Shown here in pieces: positions 26,918-35,051 of a DNA stretch of 64,000 nucleotides; the stretch's first letter is position 1; each line of letters opens with the position of its first letter. Under the pieces are notes generated by a model. It ran no database searches, was not told the origin of the DNA, and was given only the letters and a program-made list of their open reading frames with translations. The translations under genes were made by a program, and so were the position numbers. The stretch covers positions 2,233,875 through 2,297,874 of the forward strand of contig NZ_LT608315.1 in the NCBI RefSeq assembly GCF_900095825.1. The letters are read 5' to 3'. This stretch comes from Acidaminococcus massiliensis (lineage in GTDB: Bacteria; Bacillota; Negativicutes; Acidaminococcales; Acidaminococcaceae).

Positions 26918-27835
26918 TTATTTTTCATTCAGGTATTCTTCTGCGAAATGGACAGCCACCGCCCCGTCAGCTGCAGCAGTGATGATCTGCCGGACTGCTT
27001 TGGTCCGCACATCCCCTGCCGCGAACACCCCGGGCACAGAAGTCTTCGTATCTTCTCCAGCAATGATGTAGCCTGCCTGATCAGCGGCCACCTGCCCTGC
27101 AGCCAAGCTGCTCTCCGGCAGCTGTCCGATGGCTACGAAAAGTCCGTCCGCCCGCAGTACCCGGGTTTCCCCGGTCTTTACATCTTTCAGTTCCACAGCA
27201 GTGAGCTTCTTGTCCGCCTGGAGCCCAGTCACTACACTGTTCCAGATGATTTCCACACCGGCATCTTTCAGCCGCTGGAGATAGATGGGAGTGGCCCGGA
27301 GAGTATCCCGCCGGTGGACCAGATAGACTTTTTTCGCCAGCTTGGCCAGGTACAGGGCGTCCCCTACTGCTGTATTGCCGCCACCGTTGACCACGACGAT
27401 CTTATCCTTATAGAAGCTGCCGTCACAGGTGGCACAGTAAGCCACGCCGCGGTTCACCAAAGCCTCTTCCTGAGGGATCCCCAATTTCCGGGGATGGGCC
27501 CCGGTAGCCAAGATCACCGTTTTTCCCAGGAAAGTCCCTTCGGAAGTTTCTGCCACTTTGGGATCGGCCAAAAGATCCAGACGGGTCACATCGGCATAAA
27601 TCGTTTCCGCTCCGGCCTTTTCAGCCCCTTCCTGCATCCGTTCTCCCAATTCGAAGCCGTCCACTACACCGGGAAAGCCAGGATAGTTTTCCACGTCGCT
27701 GGTAGTGGCCATCTGTCCGCCGGGTGACAGCTTTTCCAGCACCGCTGTGGAAAAACCGCTCCGGGCTCCGTAAAGAGCCGCCGTATAGCCGGCAGGGCCC
27801 CCGCCGATGATCAGGATATCATAGACTTTGCTCAT
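26918..27835 (-). CDS. trxB: Thioredoxin reductase
   Basis: 305-residue flavoprotein transferring electrons from NADPH to thioredoxin. FAD motif IIGGGPAGYTAALYGAR, redox pair CATCDG, NADPH motif GGGNTAVGDALYL and C-terminal FAADVRT-like FAAGDVRTK. Its start overlaps trxA by four bases (ATGA), so the two are translated together. Confidence 0.95.
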   Translation of the reverse strand: MSKVYDILIIGGGPAGYTAALYGARSGFSTAVLEKLSPGGQMATTSDVENYPGFPGVVDGFELGERMQEGAEKAGAETIYADVTRLDLLADPKVAETSEGTFLGKTVILATGAHPRKLGIPQEEALVNRGVAYCATCDGSFYKDKIVVVNGGGNTAVGDALYLAKLAKKVYLVHRRDTLRATPIYLQRLKDAGVEIIWNSVVTGLQADKKLTAVELKDVKTGETRVLRADGLFVAIGQLPESSLAAGQVAADQAGYIIAGEDTKTSVPGVFAAGDVRTKAVRQIITAAADGAVAVHFAEEYLNEK

Positions 27836-28158
27836 AATACCCCTTTCTCCTGGAGCCAGGTCTTCACTGCCGCTTTGGAGGGCGGGTTCACCAGCAGTTC
27901 ACTGCACTGGCCGCCCTTCACCAGCATCAGGCTGGGGATAGTCTCGACCTTGTACTGTTCTGCCAATTCCCGTTCTTCATCGATGTTCACGCCGCCAAAA
28001 GAAACCTTGTCGGCAATTTCCATGGCCAGCTGGCCCAGTGCCGGTTTCAGCCGTTTGCAGTAACCGCACCAGGGAGCGGAAAAGCCCACTACCATCGGTT
28101 TGCTGCTTTGGAGTACCTCTTTGTCAAAATTATCTTTCGTAATATGTAAGAATTCCAT
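27832..28158 (-). CDS. trxA: Thioredoxin with WCGYC active site
   Basis: 108 residues from ATG 28158, with AAGGAGG nine bases upstream; an in-frame extension to 28257 has no support. Thioredoxin fold with SAPWCGYCKRLKP: the usual CGPC is CGYC, a change expected to raise the redox potential and seen in some anaerobes' thioredoxins and glutaredoxin-like proteins. The cis-Pro is present (VETIPSLMLVKGG). Overlaps trxB by 4 bp. Confidence 0.92.
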   Translation of the reverse strand: MEFLHITKDNFDKEVLQSSKPMVVGFSAPWCGYCKRLKPALGQLAMEIADKVSFGGVNIDEERELAEQYKVETIPSLMLVKGGQCSELLVNPPSKAAVKTWLQEKGVL

Positions 28159-28204
28159 CAAAATGACCTCCTTGAAGGATCCCCTTGGGATCTTTAATAC
28201 TGTA

Positions 28205-28233
28205 ATTCTAGCAAATACAGTTAAGAAAGTCAA
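28205..28233 (-). promoter_or_regulatory. Sigma-70 promoter for trxA-trxB
   Basis: On the minus strand minus-35 TTGACT (28228-28233), 17-bp spacer, minus-10 TAGAAT (28205-28210). Transcript start near 28198, about 40 bases before trxA. Confidence 0.7.
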
Positions 28234-28236
28234 GAG

Positions 28237-28260
28237 GGGGATGCCGGCTCTCGGCATCCC
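28237..28260 (-). terminator. Terminator after the NhaC-type gene
   Basis: GGGATGCCG, loop of five, CGGCATCCC, followed on the minus strand by CCTCTTGACTTTCTT; the T-rich tail doubles as the minus-35 of the trxA promoter. Confidence 0.6.
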
Positions 28261-28286
28261 CTTCTTTGTCAGCAGTCAACAGTCCC

Positions 28287-29599
28287 CTATTTCCCCTCAT
28301 GTGTTCCCAGCTGGATGGTGATGCAGGCAGCGATGAGAAGGGCATATACGTAGTAGCAGTATTTCATCACGTCCAGGGGAGAAGTGCCTGCCAGCTGGGT
28401 GACGATCAGCATCCCCCCGTCGTGGGGCATGACGCACAGAAAACTGCAGGCAAAGATATCCACCAGGCTGGCCAGCCGCTTGGGAGCAATATCGTACTTT
28501 TTCCCGATGACCTTGGCAATGGGGCAAGTGACGATGATGGCGATGGTGTTGTTCACCATGGCCGCTGAAAGGATCCCTGAAAGGAGGCCGATGCCGTATT
28601 CCGCCCCTTTCCGGCCGTGGATCCAGCCGGTGATCTTCGCCACCAGCCATTCTACGCCCCCGTAGTACCGGACCAGGCCGATGATCCCAGAAACCAGGAT
28701 GGCCACCATACTGATGGAAAACATATCCGCCATCCCATCTCCCAGACCTTTGGACCAGGTAAAGATGTCCACTGTTCCCTGGGCAAGGCCGATGATCCCG
28801 GTCAAAAGGATCCCCCCGAACAGCACCAGAGCCACATTGATGCCCATGAGAGCCATCACCAGGACCACCACATAGGGCATACCTGGAAGATGTCGTAATC
28901 CCCCACCTGGATGCCGCCCTGGACCTGGCCGCTGACCAGATAGAACAGCACCAGGCTCACCAGGGCCGCCGGCAGAGCGATGGCAAAGTTCATCCGGAAC
29001 TTGTCCCGCATTTTGGATCCGCACCCTTCTGCTGCTGCAATGGTAGTATCAGAAATCATGGAAAGGTTATCCCCGAAATAAGAGCCGCAGATCACTGCCG
29101 CGCACACAGCAGCTGCGTTGAGCCCAGCTCCCTGGGCCACCCCGATGGCCACCGGCGCCATGGCTGCAATGGTCCCCATGCTGGTGCCGATGGCGGTGGA
29201 AATGAAGCAGCACATGAGGAACACCCCAGGGATCAGGAAAGAAGGCGGGATGAACTGGAGACAGAAGTTCACCACGGAAGTCTTGCCCCCGATGGCGGCC
29301 GCCGCTCCCTGGAATCCTCCGGCCAAAAGATAGATCAGTACGATCATCATGACCCCGGGATCTCCCATGCCGGTACAGTAGACCTTCAGTTTTTCGTCAA
29401 TGGGGCCTTTTTTCCAGAGATAAAACGCCGCCAATGTCCCGGCCAGAAGTGCCACGTGCCGAGGCAGGAAACTGAAAGGTTTCGGGACCCCCATGAGGGT
29501 AAAACAAAGTCCGCAGCCAATGTACAGACCCAGGAACACCAAAAGGGGCAGGAAGGCCAAGCCCCCCAGATTGCGGCCATCGTCGTTGTGATTCATCAT
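28287..29599 (-). pseudogene. NhaC-family Na+/H+ antiporter, frameshifted
   Basis: Two frames that together make one antiporter of about 437 residues. The first (29599 to 28856) covers the N-terminal membrane segments (GGLAFLPLLVFLGLYIGCG, VICGSYFGDNLSMISDTTI, the conserved GDN/SDTT site); the second continues from about 28880 with MPYVVVLVMALMGINVAL to MLIVTQLAGTSPLDVMKY and the end at 28287. The reading passes from one frame to the other at GGTATGCCC (28874-28882), consistent with loss of one base. Either a recent pseudogene or a sequencing error; all family motifs are otherwise intact. Confidence 0.85.
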
Positions 29600-29611
29600 C
29601 GTTTCCTTTCT

Positions 29612-29642
29612 AAAAAAAAGGCTGTTGCCTGCGCAACAGCCC
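29612..29642 (-). terminator. Terminator of ompH
   Basis: On the minus strand GGGGCTGTTGC, loop GCAG, GCAACAGCC, then eight T. Lies about 47 bp after the ompH stop. Confidence 0.85.
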
Positions 29643-29680
29643 CGTCAATGCTCAATGGTCAATTGTCAATGGCCGAAGCC
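29643..29680. repeat. TGAC heptad repeat, family R2
   Basis: Read on the minus strand: TTCGGCC then ATTGACA/ATTGACC/ATTGAGC/ATTGACG, directly before the ompH terminator. Confidence 0.55.
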
Positions 29681-29688
29681 AGGTCCTT

Positions 29689-30123
29689 TTATTTCGCTCC
29701 TACGGCCTTCAGCACATCATTGGTGATGTCCACACCGCCGTCCACTACGGCACCGGCACTCAGCACCGTGTTGATGCCTTTTTCCTTGGCCACTTTATGG
29801 ACAGCATCCAGGATCTTTTTCCGGATGGGATCGAACAAATCCTGTTCTCTCTTGGCGATCTGTTCCGTCAAGGTGTTATCCAGAGCCCGTTTGCCATTGT
29901 CATCCAAGCTGGGTGCCTTTTCCTGGAATTCCTTCTGGGCCTTCTGCTGTTCCAGGCTCATGGCAGCCCGGGCAGAAGCGAAATCAGGATGGTTGGAGAA
30001 CACCTTATTTAAATCCACATAGCCGATGGAGTCAGCCGCATAAGCCGTAGCCGGTACCAGAGCGCCGGAGTATCCAACACACACCAGCAATGCCATAACC
30101 AGTGCCATAAATTGTTTTTTCAC
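29689..30123 (-). CDS. OmpH/Skp-family periplasmic chaperone
   Basis: 144 residues with a signal peptide ending ATAYAA, then the Skp opening IGYVDLNKVFSNHPDF and a long charged coiled-coil (AAMSLEQQKAQKEFQEKA to EQDLFDPIRKKILDAVHKVA). Skp-like proteins carry outer-membrane proteins through the periplasm, so this supports a diderm cell envelope. Stands alone between the antiporter and the copper genes. Confidence 0.85.
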   Translation of the reverse strand: MKKQFMALVMALLVCVGYSGALVPATAYAADSIGYVDLNKVFSNHPDFASARAAMSLEQQKAQKEFQEKAPSLDDNGKRALDNTLTEQIAKREQDLFDPIRKKILDAVHKVAKEKGINTVLSAGAVVDGGVDITNDVLKAVGAK

Positions 30124-30223
30124 GTAAAATCATCCTTTCTGTGAGCAAACTTACAAAGTTGCAAAAAGAGAATCTAACAGGAGTCATTATATCATGAGTG
30201 GTTTTTGGACGCAAGCGGAAAAG

Positions 30224-30249
30224 GGGGTGTGAAAGAATTCACACCCCCG
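30224..30249. terminator. Perfect palindrome between ompH and copZ
   Basis: GGGGGTGTGAA, loop AGAA, TTCACACCCCC: an 11-bp perfect stem. No good T-run follows, so it may be a factor-independent terminator of the csoR-copZ message or an operator. About 115 bp downstream of copZ. Confidence 0.5.
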
Positions 30250-30362
30250 GTCGCTTGCCTGGTCGTTCAAGCCGTTTGCTCTTTTCCTACAGTATGATAG
30301 AAGAAAATCCGCAGGGATCAGCAAAACTGAATCTTCGGTCTGCACCAACAAGCCCGCGGCTC

Positions 30363-30563
30363 TCACGCCAGCTCATATCCCGCGTCTTCGATGACTTTCT
30401 TGAATTCAGCTTGGGGGATATCCCGGTCCGCAGTCACTTTGGCCGTGCCTTTTTCCAGGTTCACTTCTACGGCAGATACACCGGCCATGGCCGCCAGGGC
30501 ATCATGGACGTGTTTCTGGCAGTTGACGCACATCATTCCATTGACTTTCAGTTCTTTTTCCAT
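30363..30563 (-). CDS. copZ: Heavy-metal-associated domain copper chaperone
   Basis: 66 residues, one HMA domain: MEKELKVNGMMCVNCQKHV with the metal-binding M-x-C-x-x-C, ending VIEDAGYELA. Start ATG 30563 has GGAGG eight bases upstream. It binds Cu(I) for transfer to a copper pump; no copA is in the window. 52 bp downstream of csoR and presumably controlled by it. Confidence 0.88.
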   Translation of the reverse strand: MEKELKVNGMMCVNCQKHVHDALAAMAGVSAVEVNLEKGTAKVTADRDIPQAEFKKVIEDAGYELA

Positions 30564-30615
30564 TGTAATTTCCTCCTTCAAGGTCTACAGGCAATCCAAC
30601 CTTTTTTCACTTTTT

Positions 30616-30906
30616 TCATTTCATCAGTTTCTGCAGGGTTTCGCACAGCTCATCCACTACAGAATCATCCCCCGCCCGGATATCGTTCACCACACAGCTT
30701 TTGATGTGGTTGGCCAGGAGCTTTTTATTGAAGGCATTGAGGCCGTTGGTGATGGCACTGACCTGGGTCAGGATGTCCACACAGTACCGGTCCTCCTCCA
30801 GCATTTTTTTCACTCCCCGCACCTGGCCCTCGATCCGGTTCAGACGGGTGATCAGGTCCTGATAATCCTTGCAGTCTTTATCCCGCACTGTCTTCAGATG
30901 TTCCAT
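30616..30906 (-). CDS. csoR: CsoR-family copper-sensing repressor
   Basis: 96 residues, all-helical CsoR/FrmR fold. Copper-site residues are all present: Cys in EEDRYCVDILTQ and His plus Cys in ANHIKSCVV (C-x(n)-H-x3-C). The opening RLNRIEGQVRGVKKMLE is the family signature. It represses its own operon with copZ until Cu(I) binds. The promoter upstream has a perfect palindrome over the minus-35. Confidence 0.92.
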   Translation of the reverse strand: MEHLKTVRDKDCKDYQDLITRLNRIEGQVRGVKKMLEEDRYCVDILTQVSAITNGLNAFNKKLLANHIKSCVVNDIRAGDDSVVDELCETLQKLMK

Positions 30907-30929
30907 GGTACTATACCTCCGTTACGTAT

Positions 30930-30971
30930 ATTGTAGACGGAAGAAAAGGGATTGTCAAGATGACAATCCCT
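30930..30971 (-). promoter_or_regulatory. csoR-copZ promoter with 25-bp palindromic operator
   Basis: On the minus strand minus-35 TTGACA (30953-30958), 17-bp spacer, minus-10 TACAAT (30930-30935). An exact inverted repeat AGGGATTGTCA/TCT/TGACAATCCCT (30947-30971) covers the minus-35 box, placed to block polymerase when bound. It differs from the GC-tract CsoR operators described elsewhere, so assignment to CsoR is an inference from position. Confidence 0.75.
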
Positions 30972-31000
30972 TGATTTCTGCAGCCTAGCAGCAGAAATCA

Positions 31001-31171
31001 GTCAGAAGTCGGAAGTCTGGAGTCAGAAGCCTTTGGACAGAATCTGCCTGGCTGGCAGATTCTTTTGATTGTATAAAACCTCCGCTTTACATCTTCAAAG
31101 AATTTGCCTGCAAATTTTACCTTTGGCTTCCGACTTCAGACTCCGGACTCCAGACTAAGCCGCTCAGCGGC
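31001..31171. repeat. Inverted array of GTCNGRA heptads downstream of ileS
   Basis: Left arm (31001-31030): GTCAGAA/GTCGGAA/GTCTGGA/GTCAGAA/GCC. Right arm read on the minus strand (31127-31155): GTCTGGA/GTCCGGA/GTCTGAA/GTCGGAA/GCC. Between them are two hairpins: AGAATCTGCC/GGCAGATTCT (31039-31063) and AAATTTGC/GCAAATTC (31098-31117), the second likely the ileS terminator. A 15-base stem GCCGCTGAGCGGC follows the ileS stop directly. Confidence 0.65.
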
Positions 31172-33976
31172 TCAGTCCACCGCCTCACAGCACTTGGCAC
31201 AGAGAGTAGGATGCTTGGGATCCTGGCCCACGGTCTTGCTGTAGCACCAGCACCGTTCGCACTTCTGCCCTTCGGCGGCTTCCACCACCACTTTCAAGTC
31301 GTCCCGGCCAGTGGCTTCTCCAGCATCGGTGAGCCCTTCGTGGACCACTGCCTGGGACACGATCAAGAGGGTGGGCAGATCCTTTTCTACGGCCTTCAGT
31401 TCCGCCAGGGCATCCCCGGTGGCATACAGTTCCACCTTAGCGTCCAGGGAATGGCCGATGGTCTTGGCCCGACGGGCACCTTCCAGCACCTTGGTGATTT
31501 CACCCCGGATAGCGATGAAGGCATCCCATTTGGCTTTCAGGTCTTCCTTCACATATTCCGGATGAGCCTGAGGCCAAGGCAGCATCTGCACGCTCTTCGG
31601 CGCATCTGCCGGCTTGTTCATGTATTGGTACACTTCTTCCATGGTGAAGCTCAGGACGGGCATCAGCATCACCATCAGTTCCCGGAGGATCTGGGTCATG
31701 GCAGTCTGGGCGGACCGGCGGGCCTGGCTGTCCTTCCGGCTGGTGTACAGACGGTCTTTGATGATGTCCAGATAGAAGGAGCTCATATCCACAGTGCAGA
31801 AATCGTGGATGGCATGGAACAGCACATGGAAGTCATAGGTCTCATAAGCTTCGGTGACTTCCTTCTTCAGGGCTTCGAAGCGCATGAGGGCCCATTGATC
31901 CAGTTCTTCCATTTCTGCAAAAGGCACCTTTTCTGTTTCGTAATCGAAATCATGGGTATTCCCCAGGATGTACCGGATGGTGTTCCGGACTTTCCGGTAG
32001 GCTTCTGCCAGCTGCTTCAAGATCACAGGAGAGATCCGCACATCCTGCTTGTAGTCAGAAGAAGCCGCCCACAGCCGGACGATATCGGCCCCATACTGGT
32101 CGATGACTTCCTGAGGCACTACTACATTCCCCAGGGATTTGGACATCTTCCGGCCTTCCCCATCCAGCACGTAGCCGTGGGTCAGTACGCTCCGGTAAGG
32201 AGCCTTGCCGGTGACGGCCACACTGGTCAAAAGGGAGCTCTGGAACCAGCCTCTGTGCTGATCGCTGCCTTCCAGGTACATATCCGCCGGCCAGCTCAGT
32301 TCCGGACGGCGCTTGCACACCCCCATGTGGGAGGAGCCGCTGTCGAACCACACGTCCATGATGTCCTTTTCCTTCCGGAAGTGGGTGCCGCCGCATTTGG
32401 GGCATTTGATCCCTTCCGGCAGCAGTTCTTCGGCAGTGTGGTTCCACCAGGCATCGCTGCCTTCTTTATCGAAGATGGTGGCGATCTTTTCCACCGTCTC
32501 TTCGTTGATCAGAGGTTCCCCGCAGTCTTCACAGTAGAAGATGGGGATGGGTACGCCCCAGACTCTCTGCCGGGAAATACACCAGTCATGCCGGTCGGCC
32601 ACCATGTTGTGGATCCGGGATTCGCCCCAGCTGGGGATCCACTGGACGTCTTCGGCGATGGCTTTCAGGGCTTCATCCCGGAACCCGTCCACAGAGGCGA
32701 ACCACTGCTCGGAAGCCCGGAAGATGATGGGGTTCTTGCAGCGCCAGCAGTGGGCGTACTGGTGATGGATGTTCTTCTTGCCCAGGAGCACGTTCTGTTC
32801 TGCCAGATGTTTGATCACCAGGCCGTTGCTGTCAAAGACGAATTTGCCTTGGAGCAGTTCCCCTGCTTCCGCAGTGAAACAGCCCTTCTGGTCCACCGGA
32901 CACAGGATGGGCAGTTTGTATTTCAGGCCGGTGAGATAGTCCACATCCCCATGGCCGGGAGCCGTGTGGACGCAGCCGGAACCGGATTCCTTGTCCACAT
33001 AGTCCGCCAGCACCACCAGGGATTTCCGGTGGTCGTATTCCGGGAAGGGATGTTCACATTCCGCATATTCGAAGGCACGGCCTTTGGTGGTGCCCAGCAC
33101 AGGGCCGAATTCCACGCCGCATTCTTCTGCCACTTTGTCCACCAGGTCCGCTGCCATGATCAGCACTTCCCCGTTGTATTCCACCCAGGCATAGTCGAAA
33201 TCCGGGTTCAGTGCCACAGCCACGTTGGCAGGAATGGTCCAGGGGGTGGTGGTCCAAATCACCATATAAGCCTTTTTGCCCTTGGCTGCTTCTGGAGTCA
33301 GGCCGTTATCCTTCACCAGGGGCATCTTCACAAAAATAGTCGGCGTCTTCTGGTCGGCATATTCGATTTCTGCTTCTGCCAGAGCCGTTTCGCAGTGAGG
33401 ACACCAGTAAACAGTCTTTTTGCCTTTATAGATGTAGCCTTTGTTGGCCATGGTGCCGAACACCCGGATCTGTTCTGCTTCAAAATGAGGATCCAGCGTC
33501 ACATAGGGATGGTCCCAGTCACCCAGCACGCCCAGCCGTTTGAAATCTTTCCGCTGGGTATCGATCCACTGGAGGGCATATTCCCGGCACATTTTCCGCA
33601 GTTCCACCGGCGACAGTTTGTGACGGTCCACCCCGGTGGCCTTCAGGCAGGCGTGTTCGATGGGCATGCCATGGGTATCCCAGCCAGGGACATAAGGGGT
33701 ATCGTACCCCTGGGCATATTTATATTTCACGATGATGTCCTTCAGGACTTTGTTCAGGGCATGGCCCATGTGGATCTTGCCGTTGGCATAGGGAGGTCCG
33801 TCGTGGAGGACGAATTTCTTATGGCCTGCATGGAGTTTCTGCTTTTCTCCATAGATATCATTTTTATACCAGAAATCCAGGAAATCCGGTTCCCGTTTGG
33901 GCAGCCCTGCCCGCATGGGGAATTCCGTTTCCGGCAGATTCAGGGTCGCAGCGTATTTGTCGTCTTTTTTACTCAC
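31172..33976 (-). CDS. ileS: Isoleucyl-tRNA synthetase
   Basis: 934 residues from GTG 33976 (GGAGG nine bases upstream); an upstream in-frame reading to 34102 is T-box leader, not protein. Class I synthetase with HMGH (69-72, in PPYANGKIHMGHALN), KMSKS near residue 600 (GRKMSKSLGN), an editing (CP1) domain (TTTPWTIPANVAVALN) and a C-terminal zinc site CERCWCYS ... CAKCC. It charges tRNA-Ile with isoleucine. Controlled by the T-box at 33991-34237. Confidence 0.96.
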   Translation of the reverse strand: MSKKDDKYAATLNLPETEFPMRAGLPKREPDFLDFWYKNDIYGEKQKLHAGHKKFVLHDGPPYANGKIHMGHALNKVLKDIIVKYKYAQGYDTPYVPGWDTHGMPIEHACLKATGVDRHKLSPVELRKMCREYALQWIDTQRKDFKRLGVLGDWDHPYVTLDPHFEAEQIRVFGTMANKGYIYKGKKTVYWCPHCETALAEAEIEYADQKTPTIFVKMPLVKDNGLTPEAAKGKKAYMVIWTTTPWTIPANVAVALNPDFDYAWVEYNGEVLIMAADLVDKVAEECGVEFGPVLGTTKGRAFEYAECEHPFPEYDHRKSLVVLADYVDKESGSGCVHTAPGHGDVDYLTGLKYKLPILCPVDQKGCFTAEAGELLQGKFVFDSNGLVIKHLAEQNVLLGKKNIHHQYAHCWRCKNPIIFRASEQWFASVDGFRDEALKAIAEDVQWIPSWGESRIHNMVADRHDWCISRQRVWGVPIPIFYCEDCGEPLINEETVEKIATIFDKEGSDAWWNHTAEELLPEGIKCPKCGGTHFRKEKDIMDVWFDSGSSHMGVCKRRPELSWPADMYLEGSDQHRGWFQSSLLTSVAVTGKAPYRSVLTHGYVLDGEGRKMSKSLGNVVVPQEVIDQYGADIVRLWAASSDYKQDVRISPVILKQLAEAYRKVRNTIRYILGNTHDFDYETEKVPFAEMEELDQWALMRFEALKKEVTEAYETYDFHVLFHAIHDFCTVDMSSFYLDIIKDRLYTSRKDSQARRSAQTAMTQILRELMVMLMPVLSFTMEEVYQYMNKPADAPKSVQMLPWPQAHPEYVKEDLKAKWDAFIAIRGEITKVLEGARRAKTIGHSLDAKVELYATGDALAELKAVEKDLPTLLIVSQAVVHEGLTDAGEATGRDDLKVVVEAAEGQKCERCWCYSKTVGQDPKHPTLCAKCCEAVD

Positions 33977-33990
33977 CGTTCTACACCTCC

Positions 33991-34237
33991 AAAAAAATAA
34001 GTCCCGTCCCCCGAAAGGGACGGGACAAAGGGCCCGTGGTACCACCCTCATGACAGCTTGGCTGCCACTCTCTATGAGATAACGATCATAACCCGGGTCC
34101 ACCTACTGCTGGTTCGATGACCGGCTCCAGAGTGATCTTCTTCCCAAAGGCCTCCTGCCCGGGCTCCCACCCTCCCCGGATCGCTGTACCAGCCTTCAGG
34201 CGTACTGTCTCTTTCATCGCCTGTTGGTTTAAAATTC
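33991..34237 (-). ncRNA. T-box riboswitch upstream of ileS
   Basis: The minus strand has the T-box AGGGTGGTACCACGGG (34033-34048), followed by a terminator GTCCCGTCCC/GGGACGGGAC (34001-34026) with a T-run (33991-34000). Uncharged tRNA-Ile should pair with the T-box and favour the antiterminator. Upstream is stem I with an AGTA element (CAGTACGCC), an apical GGGTGGGAGCC and a likely specifier ATC at 34134-34136 in AGAAGATCACTC, agreeing with isoleucine. Confidence 0.93.
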
Positions 34238-34243
34238 GTGTCT

Positions 34244-34272
34244 ATTATACACTTCTTATACAGAGAGGTCAA
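34244..34272 (-). promoter_or_regulatory. Sigma-70 promoter for the ileS T-box transcript
   Basis: On the minus strand minus-35 TTGACC (34267-34272), 17-bp spacer, minus-10 TATAAT (34244-34249). The minus-35 box includes the stop codon of the upstream methyltransferase gene (34269-34271). Confidence 0.8.
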
Positions 34273-35051
34273 CTGGAAAAGGAGCGGGCTGCTTCAAACA
34301 TCACGATTCCCCCGGCCACGGCCACGTTCAGGCTTTCGGCCTGGCCGGCCATAGGGATCTTCACCTTCTGGTCCGCAGCGGCGAGGATCTCCGGGGAGAC
34401 CCCTTCCGCCTCACTGCCCAGTACCAGGGCGGTCTTTGCCGGCCACTGGAGCTTCGTCACGTCTTCCGCCCCTTCCAGGGCCGTAGCCCATAGGGCGTAT
34501 CCGTTTTTCCTGCACCAGGTTTCCATTTCCCCAGCCTTGACTCCAGTGTACACCGGCAGATGGAACAAGGACCCCATGGTGGACCGGACCACTTTGGGAT
34601 TATACAGGTCGGCGGTATCTTCCAGCAGCACCACCCCAGCTGCCCCCAGGGCGTCGGCGGTGCGGATCAGGGTCCCCAGGTTCCCCGGGTCCCGGATCTG
34701 ATCCAGCACCAGCACAAGCCCCCGCTCCGGGGCAAAGCTGTCCAGATTTTCCTGGCGGATCTCCACCAGGGCCGCCACGCTCTGGGGGTCTTCCGTAGCT
34801 GTGATCTTCTGGAGCACCGGCAGGGGCACTTCATACCAGGGCAGAGCGCTTTCTTCCGCCCGGCGTTCCCAGCCTTCCGGCAGCCGGGTAAAGAAGAGGG
34901 CCCGGAGTGTCCAGCGAGAAGCAAGGGCTTCTTCCACTGCCCGTTTCCCTTCCAGCAGGAACAAGCCCTCCTTCTGGCGGTATTTTTTCATTTTCAGGGA
35001 AGCTGCCCGCTTCACCAGATCATTCTTCAACGATGTCAGGGTGCTGATCAT
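34269..35051 (-). CDS. SpoU/TrmH-family RNA 2'-O-methyltransferase
   Basis: 260 residues with an N-terminal substrate-binding domain (KNDLVKRAASLKMKKYRQKEGLFLLEG) and the SPOUT knot: motif 1 LDQIRDPGNLGTLIRTADA, motif 2 ALVLGSEAEGVS, motif 3 KIPMAGQAESLNVAVAGGI. Methylates a ribose in rRNA or tRNA using S-adenosylmethionine; the site cannot be told from sequence. Its ATG overlaps the ktrA stop by four bases. Often next to a tRNA synthetase gene in Firmicutes (there pheST). Confidence 0.88.
   Translation of the reverse strand: MISTLTSLKNDLVKRAASLKMKKYRQKEGLFLLEGKRAVEEALASRWTLRALFFTRLPEGWERRAEESALPWYEVPLPVLQKITATEDPQSVAALVEIRQENLDSFAPERGLVLVLDQIRDPGNLGTLIRTADALGAAGVVLLEDTADLYNPKVVRSTMGSLFHLPVYTGVKAGEMETWCRKNGYALWATALEGAEDVTKLQWPAKTALVLGSEAEGVSPEILAAADQKVKIPMAGQAESLNVAVAGGIVMFEAARSFSS

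Noticed and set aside
31211-34000. 929-codon open frame opposite ileS
   Set aside because: Antisense shadow of a recognised synthetase; His-rich text typical of such mirror frames.
33977-34102. N-terminal extension of IleS
   Set aside because: Overlaps the T-box and terminator; the synthetase begins at GTG 33976 after GGAGG.
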